Part shown: positions 20,491 to 29,829 of the stretch, piece after piece
Layout: each line of letters opens with the position of its first letter
Position numbering within the stretch: position 1 is the stretch's first letter
DNA from: DATARN01 sp963851105
GTDB lineage: Bacteria; Actinomycetota; Acidimicrobiia; Acidimicrobiales; Palsa-688
Direction: 5' to 3'
Assembly (NCBI GenBank): GCA_963851105.1
Contig: CAWKNP010000008.1
Location: 647,598-711,597, forward strand
DNA length: 64,000 nt
Translations under genes and position numbers: made by a program
Notes under the pieces: model-generated
What the model saw: the letters and a program-made list of their open reading frames with translations, nothing else
The model's database searches: none
Told to the model about the DNA's origin: nothing

Positions 20491-21466
20491 CTCCGCCGCG
20501 GCGCCCAGCGCGGTCGATGAACGTGAGGTCATCCGCACCGTCGACCTCACCAAGACCTATCCGGGGACCGACTTCAAGGCCGTCGACTCCCTCAACCTGT
20601 CGGTGTACCGCGGGGAGATCTTCGGACTACTGGGCCCCAACGGCGCCGGTAAGACGACGACTGCGGGGATGCTCACCACCCGGGTCCTGCCGACCTCGGG
20701 CCAGGCGATCGTGGGCGGGATCGACGTCGTCGCCCACCCCGCCCTGGCCAAGCAGGTCATCGGCGTCGTCACCCAGCAGAACACCCTCGACCGGGCGCTC
20801 ACCGTGTGGGAGAACCTCTACTACCACGGGCGCCTGTTCGGTATGCCGAGCCGCGACGCCAAGCAGGCCGCCGACCAGCTCCTCGACCAGTTCCAGCTGG
20901 CCAAATGGGCCAAGAAGTCGGTGTTCGCCCTCTCGGGAGGCATGGCGCAGCGACTCATGGTGGCCCGGTCGATCCTGCACAAGCCGGACATCCTGTTCCT
21001 GGACGAGCCGACCGCCGGGCTCGATCCCCAGAGCCGCATCGCCCTGTGGGAGATCCTGGGCGCCCTCCACGCGGGCGGCCAGACCATCCTCCTGACCACG
21101 CACTACATGGAGGAAGCCGACCAGCTCTGCAACCGCCTGGCCATCATGGACCACGGCAAGATCCTGGCCCTCGACACGCCCGCCGGCCTCAAGGCGTCGG
21201 TGGGCGCCGACTCCATCGTGACCGTCCACGCCTCGGGCGACCTCGCCCGTCTGGCGGTCGTGTTCCAGTCCGAGGTTGCCGGCGTGACATCGGTCAACCA
21301 GGTCGACAACAGCCTCCAAGTCCATGTCAAAGGGGCCTCCAGCGTGGTGCCGGCGATCGTGACGTCGGCCGAGCGCAATGGATTCCAGCTCCAGGATCTG
21401 TCGGTGGCGGAGCCGACCCTCGAGACCGTTTTCATCAACCTCACCGGAAAGGATCTCCGTGACTGA
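20468..21466 (+). CDS. ABC exporter ATP-binding subunit (DrrA-like)
   Basis: A 332-residue ATPase of the DrrA/NatA class. Walker A is GPNGAGKTTTAGML, the Q-loop lies in GVVTQQNTLD, the signature is FALSGGMAQRLMVARSI, Walker B is ILFLDEPTAGLDPQ and the switch histidine is in LLTTHYMEEADQ. The C-terminal 90 residues are the usual accessory domain ending ETVFINLTGKDLRD. GAGGAGG stands before the ATG inside the MarR frame. It pairs with the permease that follows, probably to export a drug-like or lipid substrate. Confidence 0.95.
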   Translation: MSTTQLDNSAAAPSAVDEREVIRTVDLTKTYPGTDFKAVDSLNLSVYRGEIFGLLGPNGAGKTTTAGMLTTRVLPTSGQAIVGGIDVVAHPALAKQVIGVVTQQNTLDRALTVWENLYYHGRLFGMPSRDAKQAADQLLDQFQLAKWAKKSVFALSGGMAQRLMVARSILHKPDILFLDEPTAGLDPQSRIALWEILGALHAGGQTILLTTHYMEEADQLCNRLAIMDHGKILALDTPAGLKASVGADSIVTVHASGDLARLAVVFQSEVAGVTSVNQVDNSLQVHVKGASSVVPAIVTSAERNGFQLQDLSVAEPTLETVFINLTGKDLRD

Positions 21467-22373
21467 CACCGTGGCCCCTGCAGCAACCACTTCTCCGGGA
21501 CCGGTGGCGCCGATCCGCCCCGATTACGCCGGCGCCAAAAGGGGTCGCTCGGCATCAAAGGCCAGCCGGGAGGCGTTCGTCGCCCTCATGCAGCGAGACC
21601 TGACCGTGCTGCGGAAGAACCTCGGGGAGTTCGTCGGCCGGACCATCATCCAGCCGTTCCTCCTCGTCTTCGTCTTCCTCTACGTGTTTCCCCAGATCGG
21701 CCAGGGGATCGGCGGCGCCGGCGGCACAGCGGGCGAATCGGCCTTCGCCAGTGTGCTGATCGCGGGCGTCATCGGGATCTCGATCATGTTCCAGGGCATC
21801 ATGTCGGTCGCCCTGCCGATGGCCACGGAGTTCGGCTACACCAAGGAGATCGAGGACCGGGTCCTGGCGCCCATGCCGGTGTCGCTCGTCGCCCTGGGGA
21901 AAGTCGCGGCGGGCGCCGTCCAGGGCCTGATCGCGGCCATCATCGTCTTTCCGGTCGCCCGGTTCGTGCACGCCAAAGGGGTAACGCCTCACCTGGCCAT
22001 CCACTGGCCGATCCTCATCACCCTGCTGCCGATCGCCTGCGTCATGTGCGCCAGCTTCGGGATGGTTCTCGGAACCCGCGTCGAGCCGCGGAACATCTCG
22101 GCCATGTTCGGATTCATCGTGCTGCCCATGACCTTCCTGGGAGGGACGTACTACACCTGGACCGCCCTGCAGCACGTCAAGGTGGGCGGGTTTCCCTGGC
22201 TCCAGACGCTGGTGCTGGTGAACCCGTTGATCTACGTGACCGAGGGTTTCCGGGCCGCGCTCACCACAACGTCCCACATGCACCTCTACGTGATCTACCC
22301 GGTGTTACTGGCCATCACCGGTTTCCTGCTGTGGCAGGGGATCGTGGGCTTCAAGAAGCGGGTCCTGGCCTAG
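21459..22373 (+). CDS. ABC-2 type exporter permease (DrrB-like)
   Basis: A 304-residue permease partner of the preceding ATPase, with about six membrane helices (for example VLIAGVIGISIMFQGIM, GLIAAIIVFPVARFV and LLAITGFLLWQGIVGF). An N-terminal cytoplasmic helix with DLTVLRKNLGEFVGRTI is typical of ABC-2 permeases. The GTG at 21459 overlaps the ATPase stop and has GGAAAGGA just upstream. The stop overlaps that of the convergent acetyltransferase gene. Confidence 0.92.
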   Translation: MTDTVAPAATTSPGPVAPIRPDYAGAKRGRSASKASREAFVALMQRDLTVLRKNLGEFVGRTIIQPFLLVFVFLYVFPQIGQGIGGAGGTAGESAFASVLIAGVIGISIMFQGIMSVALPMATEFGYTKEIEDRVLAPMPVSLVALGKVAAGAVQGLIAAIIVFPVARFVHAKGVTPHLAIHWPILITLLPIACVMCASFGMVLGTRVEPRNISAMFGFIVLPMTFLGGTYYTWTALQHVKVGGFPWLQTLVLVNPLIYVTEGFRAALTTTSHMHLYVIYPVLLAITGFLLWQGIVGFKKRVLA

Positions 22374-23110
22374 GGCCAGAGGCCGAGGACCTGCCAACCA
22401 CGATCAGGGAAGCCAGCAGCCTCGGCGACGGTCGCCGAGGCGATGTTCTTCGGGTCATGAAGGTAGGTGGGCACCGCGCCCTGGTCGACGATCCGGCGGG
22501 CCGCCTGGGCAACGAGGCGGCGTCCCAGGCCCCGGCCGGAAAAAACGGGCTCGGTGCCCACGGCCAGTTCCTGGCCGAAACGATCGTGGCGCTTGATCCC
22601 GACGCCCGATGCATAGGAACCATCGACGAGGGCCACCAGAACCTCGCCGCCGAAGGGTCGCAACCACCGCGGGACCCGCGCATCGTCTACCGGCAACCAG
22701 ATGCCCGCTTCGGGCAGTGGCGCCACGGCCTCCGACCAACGGAAGACGCCGCTACCGAGGCGAGCTGCGGGCCGGTCGAGCATGGCGCCGAGTTCGCGCC
22801 CGAGTCGGTCCAGCCCACCGCCCGCGGCGGACGTCCGGGCCTCGGGAAGGATGTCCGGTGGGACGGAGAGCACCGTCCCGTCCGGGCTGGTCACGCCGAC
22901 CACCTCATGGACCCGTCCGTCCCAACCAGGTTCCGTCCGGCCGGGTGCCGTGGTCACGACGACCCTGTCGGTGGGCGGCCAGACACCCAACCACTCAATG
23001 AGGTGGCGTTCGAGTCGATGTCGCACACGAGCAGCTAACACCGCCGCGGGGAGGTGCAATCCCTGGCATGGTGCTCGGTCCGGAGCCAAAGTGCTGCGAA
23101 ACAACGGCAT
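22370..23110 (-). CDS. GNAT-family acetyltransferase
   Basis: A 246-residue protein. The C-terminal 80 residues are a GNAT domain: the acetyl-CoA pyrophosphate loop is VFSGRGLGRRLVAQAARR, followed by the NIASATVAEAAGF helix. The N-terminal 150 residues have a pattern I do not recognise. The substrate cannot be predicted. The coding start lies within the inverted repeat at 23086-23130, so the first residues are encoded by the repeat, and a start further downstream is possible. Confidence 0.8.
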   Translation of the reverse strand: MPLFRSTLAPDRAPCQGLHLPAAVLAARVRHRLERHLIEWLGVWPPTDRVVVTTAPGRTEPGWDGRVHEVVGVTSPDGTVLSVPPDILPEARTSAAGGGLDRLGRELGAMLDRPAARLGSGVFRWSEAVAPLPEAGIWLPVDDARVPRWLRPFGGEVLVALVDGSYASGVGIKRHDRFGQELAVGTEPVFSGRGLGRRLVAQAARRIVDQGAVPTYLHDPKNIASATVAEAAGFPDRGWQVLGLWP

Positions 23111-23130
23111 TGTGTCGTTTCGCAGCAGGA
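23086..23130. repeat. Dispersed 45-bp palindromic repeat, copy A
   Basis: It begins CCAAAGTGCTGC and ends GCAGCAGGA. GCTGCGAAAC pairs perfectly with GTTTCGCAGC around an imperfect loop. A second copy of equal length with the same ends lies at 53993-54037. This copy occupies the start of the acetyltransferase gene, just upstream of the ECF sigma factor 3' end. Confidence 0.8.
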
Positions 23131-23141
23131 GAGAGGCAAAG

Positions 23142-23681
23142 TCAGGTCAGCGGCGCCCCCTGGCGATCTCCGGTGGTGTCGTCCAGCGCGGCAACCAGGT
23201 CCTGGCGGGCGCGGGCCACGCGAGAGCGGATGGTGCCGACCGGGCAACGCAACACCTCGGCTGCCTCGGCGTAGCTGAGACCGAGGACCTGGGTGAGCAC
23301 GAACGCGCTGCGGCGGCCTTCGGGCAGCCCGTTGACCACGGCCTGAAGCACCACCCGATCATCGGGGCGCGAGGGACTCGGCGCAGCCGCGGGGGCCGCC
23401 CGGCGGCGGCGTTGCTGGGCGCGGATGTGGTCGGCGACGCTGCGGCGGGCAATGGTCAGCAACCACGTCCGGATGCTGGCGTCGCCGCGGAACCGGGGCA
23501 GGGCCCTGATCGCCCGGAGGTATACCTCCTGGGTGAGGTCGTCGGCATCGCCGGGGTCGCCGAGGTGGGCGCAAAAGCGCCACACGTCCGCCTGGGTGGC
23601 GCGAATCAGGTGCTGTAGGGCAGCCTGGTCGCCCTTGGCGGCCGCCAGCGCCCACCCGGTGGTCTCGTCCACTGCCACCAC
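23142..23681 (-). CDS. ECF-family RNA polymerase sigma factor
   Basis: A 179-residue alternative sigma factor. Region 2 has VWRFCAHLGDPGDADDLTQE and RGDASIRTWLLTIARRSVAD, and region 4 has VLGLSYAEAAEVLRCPVGTI followed by RSRVARAR. It lies head to head with the zinc-finger anti-sigma gene, 47 bases apart, rather than in the same operon as is usual. The shared gap holds an ECF-type promoter facing the anti-sigma gene. The target regulon probably includes the copper genes that follow. Confidence 0.93.
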   Translation of the reverse strand: MVAVDETTGWALAAAKGDQAALQHLIRATQADVWRFCAHLGDPGDADDLTQEVYLRAIRALPRFRGDASIRTWLLTIARRSVADHIRAQQRRRRAAPAAAPSPSRPDDRVVLQAVVNGLPEGRRSAFVLTQVLGLSYAEAAEVLRCPVGTIRSRVARARQDLVAALDDTTGDRQGAPLT

Positions 23682-23694
23682 GTTAGAAGTGCCA

Positions 23695-23722
23695 GGAACT
23701 TGTCTGCCATCTCCGGCGACTA
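23695..23722 (+). promoter_or_regulatory. ECF-type promoter for the anti-sigma/copper operon
   Basis: -35 GGAACT (23695-23700), a 16-base spacer, and -10 CGACTA (23717-23722). This matches the classic ECF pattern GGAAC-N16/17-CGnC. Transcription would start at or one base before the ATG at 23729, giving a leaderless message. Confidence 0.7.
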
Positions 23723-23728
23723 CCAGGC

Positions 23729-24385
23729 ATGGACTGCCACGCCTACCGGGAGGCCATTTCCGCCCGCATCGACGGTGAAATCCACGATCTCGAGGCGCGA
23801 GCCCTCGACGCCCATCTGGCGACCTGTGCCGGCTGTGCGGCCTGGGCCGACGCCGCGGTGGCGGTGACGAGGGCCGCCCGGATGAACACCGCCGAAGCGG
23901 TGCCCGACCTGACCGGCGCCATCATGGCCCGTGCGGGCGGGGGGCCCCGGCGGGCGAGTCGTCCGACCCGGGCCTGGGAAGCTTCACCCAGCGCCGTCGC
24001 CCGGCTGGGCCTTGTCCTGGTCGCCGTAGCCCAACTGTTCCTGGCGGTACCCGCCCTGCTCGGCCACGATGTCGGGGCGTCCATCCACGTCGCCCATGAG
24101 CAGGGATCGTGGTTCCTCGCCCTCGGGGTCGGGCTGCTCGTGGCGGCACTGAAGCCCCGGCGCGCCGCCGCCCTCCTCCCCGTGGTCTGGGCGCTCGCCG
24201 CGGGCTTCGCCTTCACGATGGCGGTCGACATCGGGGCGGGTCGAACGCAGGCCGCGGCCGAGGCACCGCACGGCCTGGCCTTTCTCGGACTCGGGTTCCT
24301 GTGGGTCCTGGCCCGGGAGGTCCGCGATCTGAAGGTCCGGACGGTCTCGCGGCGCCGTAGGACGCGTGTGAGACAGCCGGCATGA
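23729..24385 (+). CDS. Membrane anti-sigma factor with zinc-finger motif
   Basis: A 218-residue protein. The N-terminal cytoplasmic domain has the zf-HC2 pattern HLATCAGCAAW (His-x3-Cys-x2-Cys) that in RsrA-like proteins binds zinc and the sigma factor. About four membrane helices follow (for example LGLVLVAVAQLFLAVPALLG and LAFLGLGFLWVLA), with a basic end. It presumably holds the divergent ECF sigma factor at the membrane. The stop overlaps the CopC-CopD start by four bases. Confidence 0.85.
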   Translation: MDCHAYREAISARIDGEIHDLEARALDAHLATCAGCAAWADAAVAVTRAARMNTAEAVPDLTGAIMARAGGGPRRASRPTRAWEASPSAVARLGLVLVAVAQLFLAVPALLGHDVGASIHVAHEQGSWFLALGVGLLVAALKPRRAAALLPVVWALAAGFAFTMAVDIGAGRTQAAAEAPHGLAFLGLGFLWVLAREVRDLKVRTVSRRRRTRVRQPA

Positions 24386-26256
24386 CGAGGTGGCCCTCAC
24401 GCTTCGCGTTGTTCCTGGCCGTGACGACCTTCGCCATCGCGGGCTGGGCCATGCCGGCGTTCGGCCACGCCCAGCTCCAGTCGACAGATCCGGCGTCGGG
24501 GACGGTGCTGGCCAAATCACCCGGCTCGGTGGTGCTGCGCTTCGGCGAGGATGTCGAGGTCCAGTTCGGGGCGATCCGGGTCTACGACGCCAACTCCAAA
24601 CGGGTGGACAGCGGGAACGCCTACCACCTCCACGGGGACGGCCGGGTGGTGGCGGTGAACCTGCCGAGCAACCTGCCGTCCGGTGGGTACGTCGTGACCT
24701 GGCGGGTCATCTCCGCCGACTCCCACCCGGTCCACGGCGCCTTCACGTTCCTCATCGGCTCGGGCGGATCGGCGACGACGGCAACCGCAGCCAGGATAGA
24801 GGCCGCTCGCTTGCTGGCCACCACAGGCGGCAGCCGGACCGTTGGCCTGCTGTTCGGATTCATTCGCTTCGCCTCGTTCGCGAGCCTGTTCGTCCTGGTC
24901 GGAGGTGTCGCGTTCATCGTCGGCATCTGGCCGGAAGGCAGGACACAACCGAGGTCACAGGCCCTGGTGCGTACCGCCTTGGTCACCGCGATCGTGACCG
25001 CGGCCCTCGCAATCGCCGTGCAAGGCCCCTACGGCGGCGGTCTGCCCCTGGCCAAGGCGCTGTCTCCGCGGGTCATCCGGGAGGTCCTGGGCACCCGCTT
25101 CGGGCAGGTGTACCTGGCTCGCATCGCGCTCCTGGTGGTGGCCGCGGCGCCGCTCGTACGGCGGCTGTTCCAACCGGCGCCCCTGCCTCGTAGATGGAGG
25201 CCGGCGGCGGCCATCACCGCGGCGGCCATCCTGCTCACCCCCGGGCTGGCCGGCCACGCCGCGGCGGGATCGCTGATCGCCCTGGCAATTCCGTTCGACC
25301 TGGTCCACATGACGGCGATCGCGGTCTGGCTCGGCGGCCTGGCCATGCTGGCAGTTGCCGTTCTCACGCCCCGAACCGACCGCACGCGGGCCAATCCCTT
25401 CGCCACGGTCGTCCCCCGTTTCTCGCAGTGGGCGCTCGCCGCGGTGGTGGCCATTGCCGTGTCGGGAGGCTTCGCCGCGTGGCGCCAGATCGGCAGCCTG
25501 TCGGCGGTGACGACGACACCATTCGGCCGGCTGGTGCTCGCCAAAACGATCATCTTCGCGGTCGCGGTCGCGGCAGCAACCCGCAGCCGACGATTGACTC
25601 ACGGCAACCTGGCCCTTCCCTTGGGGCTCTCGCGGTCCCGGGCGCAGACCCTGGTCACCCCGGCGCCGGCGCCGGCGCCGGCGGGCGCTGCGGTCGGGGC
25701 GGGCGGGGCGGGCGCTGCGAGCGGGGCGGGCGCTGCGAGCGGGGCGGGCGCTGCGGCGGCGGCGGGCGCTGCGGTCGGGGCGGGGCCGCCGACGCAGCGG
25801 CGATCCCGGGCCCAGCGTCAGGCGGATCTGCGCCGGGTCGTGGTCGTCGAGGTGTTGCTGGCGACAGTGATCGTGGCGCTGGCCGCGGTACTCGTCAACG
25901 CCCAGCCGGCCCGCCAGGTCCTGAGCCGGCCGTTTTCCACCGAGGTCCGCGCCGGTCCCAACGTGCTGGTCGACGTGGTCATCGACCCGGCCACGGCGGG
26001 GCCCGTCGCCATCCACCTTTACACCCTGAGCGCCGCCGGAGCGCAGCTCGACGTGCCGGAGGTGACCGCCACCCTCAGCCAGCCCCGCGCCGGGATCTCC
26101 GACCTCAAGGTCCCCCTGCAGCACGGCGGGGTCGGGCACTTCCTCGTCGGCGGCTTCGTGGTGCCCGTTCGCGGTACCTGGACCCTGGCGATATCGGTGC
26201 GCACCACGGAGTTCGACGAGTTCACCGCCAGCCCCGTGAAGGTGACGATGCGATGA
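24382..26256 (+). CDS. CopC-CopD fusion copper transport protein
   Basis: A 624-residue fusion. A signal peptide is followed by a CopC domain whose mature N-terminus begins GHAQLQSTDPASG, with the copper-ligand region DSHPVHGAFTF near residue 115. Then comes a CopD membrane domain of about eight helices with FDLVHMTAIAVWLGGLAML and a late basic loop. Residues 427-472 are an Ala/Gly/Pro tandem-repeat linker. The last 120 residues form an extracytoplasmic beta domain similar in outline to FixH/YtkA-like domains. It probably handles copper import or delivery. Confidence 0.9.
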   Translation: MTRWPSRFALFLAVTTFAIAGWAMPAFGHAQLQSTDPASGTVLAKSPGSVVLRFGEDVEVQFGAIRVYDANSKRVDSGNAYHLHGDGRVVAVNLPSNLPSGGYVVTWRVISADSHPVHGAFTFLIGSGGSATTATAARIEAARLLATTGGSRTVGLLFGFIRFASFASLFVLVGGVAFIVGIWPEGRTQPRSQALVRTALVTAIVTAALAIAVQGPYGGGLPLAKALSPRVIREVLGTRFGQVYLARIALLVVAAAPLVRRLFQPAPLPRRWRPAAAITAAAILLTPGLAGHAAAGSLIALAIPFDLVHMTAIAVWLGGLAMLAVAVLTPRTDRTRANPFATVVPRFSQWALAAVVAIAVSGGFAAWRQIGSLSAVTTTPFGRLVLAKTIIFAVAVAAATRSRRLTHGNLALPLGLSRSRAQTLVTPAPAPAPAGAAVGAGGAGAASGAGAASGAGAAAAAGAAVGAGPPTQRRSRAQRQADLRRVVVVEVLLATVIVALAAVLVNAQPARQVLSRPFSTEVRAGPNVLVDVVIDPATAGPVAIHLYTLSAAGAQLDVPEVTATLSQPRAGISDLKVPLQHGGVGHFLVGGFVVPVRGTWTLAISVRTTEFDEFTASPVKVTMR

Positions 26257-26309
26257 CTGCCCCGCCCGCGGGAACTAATCGGCCGGCCCGACCGACCGGT
26301 ACGGCATGA
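26253..26309 (+). CDS. Possible 18-codon coupling ORF
   Basis: ATG at 26253 overlaps the CopC-CopD stop, and the TGA (26307-26309) overlaps the ATG of the YcnI gene. The peptide is MTAPPAGTNRPARPTGTA, low-complexity and unlikely to fold. It may only carry ribosomes from one gene to the next. Confidence 0.25.
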   Translation: MTAPPAGTNRPARPTGTA

Positions 26310-27010
26310 ACTGGAAGCATCTGGCAGGACTGGGCCTGGCAATGGCCGTGGTTGTCGCGCTCGAGTCGCCCGCGACAGCCCACGTGACCACCGACCCCGC
26401 GTCAGCGCCGAAAGGCGGGGAGATCACGGTGCGTTTCCGGATCCCCAACGAAACGACGACGACCACGGTGACAAAGATCGACATCGCCTTCCCCACGGAT
26501 CACCCCCTCCTCGGCGTCGTGGTGGCGCCGGTGCCGGGCTGGACGCCCACCATCACCGAGATGAAGCTCGACCCGCCGGCGCAGACCGACGATGGACCCG
26601 TCACCCAGGCCGTGAGCGAGATCGCCTGGACCGCGACCGGCGGGGGCACACCCGTCGGCCAGTTCCAGGAGTTTCCCGTCCTGGTGCAGCGGCTACCCAC
26701 CGACGTCGACGAGGTCGTGTTCAAGGCGGTGCAGACCTATAGCGACGGCGCCATCGTGCGCTGGATCGACCCGGTCGTTGCGGGCCAGGCGCCCCCGGAC
26801 CACCCGACTCCGATCCTGACGCTCACCGCCGGCGACGACAACGCCGCGGTCGCGCCGGTCACGACGCTCAACCTCGCGCAGGTAGCCAAGAAGGGATCCG
26901 TTTCCTCCGCCCGAAGTCTCGCCCTCGTGGGGATCGCGCTCGGCGCCGCCAGCCTGGTCCTCGTCCTGGCAACCCGCCGGCGCCACCACAGCGACGCCCC
27001 GACCCCGTGA
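26306..27010 (+). CDS. YcnI-like (DUF1775) copper-binding protein
   Basis: A 234-residue exported protein. The signal peptide ends SPATAHVTTDPASA, so the mature protein starts with the His that YcnI uses to bind copper. The DUF1775 beta-sandwich has FRIPNETTTTTVTKIDIAFP and the late WIDPVVAGQAPPDHPTP region, followed by one C-terminal helix and a basic His-containing tail. It sits between the CopC-CopD gene and a membrane protein in a tightly packed operon. Confidence 0.88.
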   Translation: MNWKHLAGLGLAMAVVVALESPATAHVTTDPASAPKGGEITVRFRIPNETTTTTVTKIDIAFPTDHPLLGVVVAPVPGWTPTITEMKLDPPAQTDDGPVTQAVSEIAWTATGGGTPVGQFQEFPVLVQRLPTDVDEVVFKAVQTYSDGAIVRWIDPVVAGQAPPDHPTPILTLTAGDDNAAVAPVTTLNLAQVAKKGSVSSARSLALVGIALGAASLVLVLATRRRHHSDAPTP

Positions 27011-28143
27011 AGCGGGCCACTCTGGCGGCAGTGCTGGCCGTCGGCTGGATCCTGGTGCTGGCGACGCCGGCGTCGGCGCACACCGTGTCCGGCGTCGGCG
27101 CGACCAACTGGAAGTCGGTCCTGACCAGCGTCTCGCCGACGGTCCCCGGCCTGTCGGTGCGGCTGGTCGAAGGCGGCAGCCGTCTCGAGGTCACCAATCA
27201 CGGCCCGGAAATCCTGGTGCTTGGCTACGACGGCGAGCCCTACCTGCGCGTCGGTCCTGAGGGCGTGTTCGAGAACCTGAATTCGCCCGCCACCTACCTC
27301 AATTGCAGTCGGGTCGGGTGCACCTTCCCCGCCGGGATCAACAAGGCCGACCCACCACGGTGGAAGAAGATCTCCTCGGCGCAGACGGCCCGCTGGCATG
27401 ACCATCGCGCCCACTACATGGGCGGGACCCAGCTGCCCCCCGATGTGGCCCGGGCCCCGAGCCAGTTCCACCACGAGGCCAACTGGGAGGTCGTGATGAC
27501 CCAGGGTTCGACCTCCATCAGCGTGAAGGGCAACTATTCGTGGGTTCCGGGGACCAGCCCGTTGCCGTGGCTGGCGATCGCCGCGGTCCTGGTTGCCGGC
27601 GGAGCCGCCCTCGGGCTGCTCGGGGCGTGGGGTTGGCCGCTCGCGGTCGCAGTCGTCCTGGTCACGGTCAACGACATCTACCACGCAATCGCAATCGCCT
27701 GGTTCTGGTCGGGCAGCTTCGTGTTCCGGCTGGAGAAGTTCTTCTCGGGCAGCTTCTATTCGTTCGTCGGCTGGGTCCTGGCTGCGGTGGCGGCGTGGCT
27801 GTTGGTGAGACGGCGCCTCGACGGCCTGTACGCGGCGGTGTTCGCCGGGGGATCGGCGGCATTGTTTACCGGACTGCTCGACATCACGGTTCTTTCCCGG
27901 TCGCAGGCCCCGTTCGCGGCATCGATCATCGTGGACCGGGTGACCGTCGTCATCTCGCTCGGGCTGGGGCTCGGCGTCGCGATCGGAGCCCTGCTGGCCA
28001 TCCGGTCGCTGAACCCGGCGCTCGACATCAGCACCTATGAGGACTTCGACGACCTTGAGGACCAAGACGAGGACCAAGACGAGGACCAAGAGGTTGACAA
28101 CTTTGGCGGCGTGACCGCACGGCCCCACCCGCTGACCGATTGA
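27007..28143 (+). CDS. Membrane protein of the copper operon, unknown function
   Basis: A 378-residue protein starting with a GTG that overlaps the YcnI stop. A signal peptide (ending TPASAHTVSG) precedes an extracytoplasmic domain of about 160 residues rich in His, Trp and Tyr, including TARWHDHRAHYMGG and PSQFHHEANW. About five membrane helices follow. The cytoplasmic tail contains the acidic repeat DEDQDEDQ. The His-rich segment (HDHRAHY) could bind copper, which would fit the operon; this is inference. Confidence 0.75.
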   Translation: MKRATLAAVLAVGWILVLATPASAHTVSGVGATNWKSVLTSVSPTVPGLSVRLVEGGSRLEVTNHGPEILVLGYDGEPYLRVGPEGVFENLNSPATYLNCSRVGCTFPAGINKADPPRWKKISSAQTARWHDHRAHYMGGTQLPPDVARAPSQFHHEANWEVVMTQGSTSISVKGNYSWVPGTSPLPWLAIAAVLVAGGAALGLLGAWGWPLAVAVVLVTVNDIYHAIAIAWFWSGSFVFRLEKFFSGSFYSFVGWVLAAVAAWLLVRRRLDGLYAAVFAGGSAALFTGLLDITVLSRSQAPFAASIIVDRVTVVISLGLGLGVAIGALLAIRSLNPALDISTYEDFDDLEDQDEDQDEDQEVDNFGGVTARPHPLTD

Positions 28144-28209
28144 GAAGTCTGTCAGCGACAACGGGCCCGGGGGCAACCCAGCCGCCGATGCTGGCCGCCG
28201 CGCCGGAAC

Positions 28210-28233
28210 CCGTCATCGCAACGGCTATTTTTT
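28210..28233 (+). terminator. Weak terminator after the copper operon
   Basis: A short CCGT/ACGG stem (28210-28224) is followed by CTA and six T residues. It lies in the convergent gap before glnA. The stem is only four pairs. Confidence 0.35.
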
Positions 28234-28264
28234 CCAACCCTTCAAGACATCAAACAGCGACGGC

Positions 28265-29689
<1,425 letters not shown>

Positions 29690-29760
29690 TGTCTTGTCTC
29701 CCTTCGGCTTAGCCCGGCACGCAGCTTGTTCCGGGACGATGACGGCTCTGTTGCGCATCT

Positions 29761-29778
29761 GTGAACGGCTTGTGAAAC
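29761..29778. promoter_or_regulatory. Candidate nitrogen-regulator half-sites between the two synthetase genes
   Basis: GTGAAC and GTGAAAC occur 11 bases apart in the 140-base divergent gap. GlnR sites in actinobacteria are pairs of GTnAC/GAAAC-like half-sites with similar spacing, so this is a loose match only. Confidence 0.25.
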
Positions 29779-29829
29779 CATTCGCAGGTTTGTCCTAGCA
29801 CGTATCTGGCCTGCGAGACTAGGCGGACC

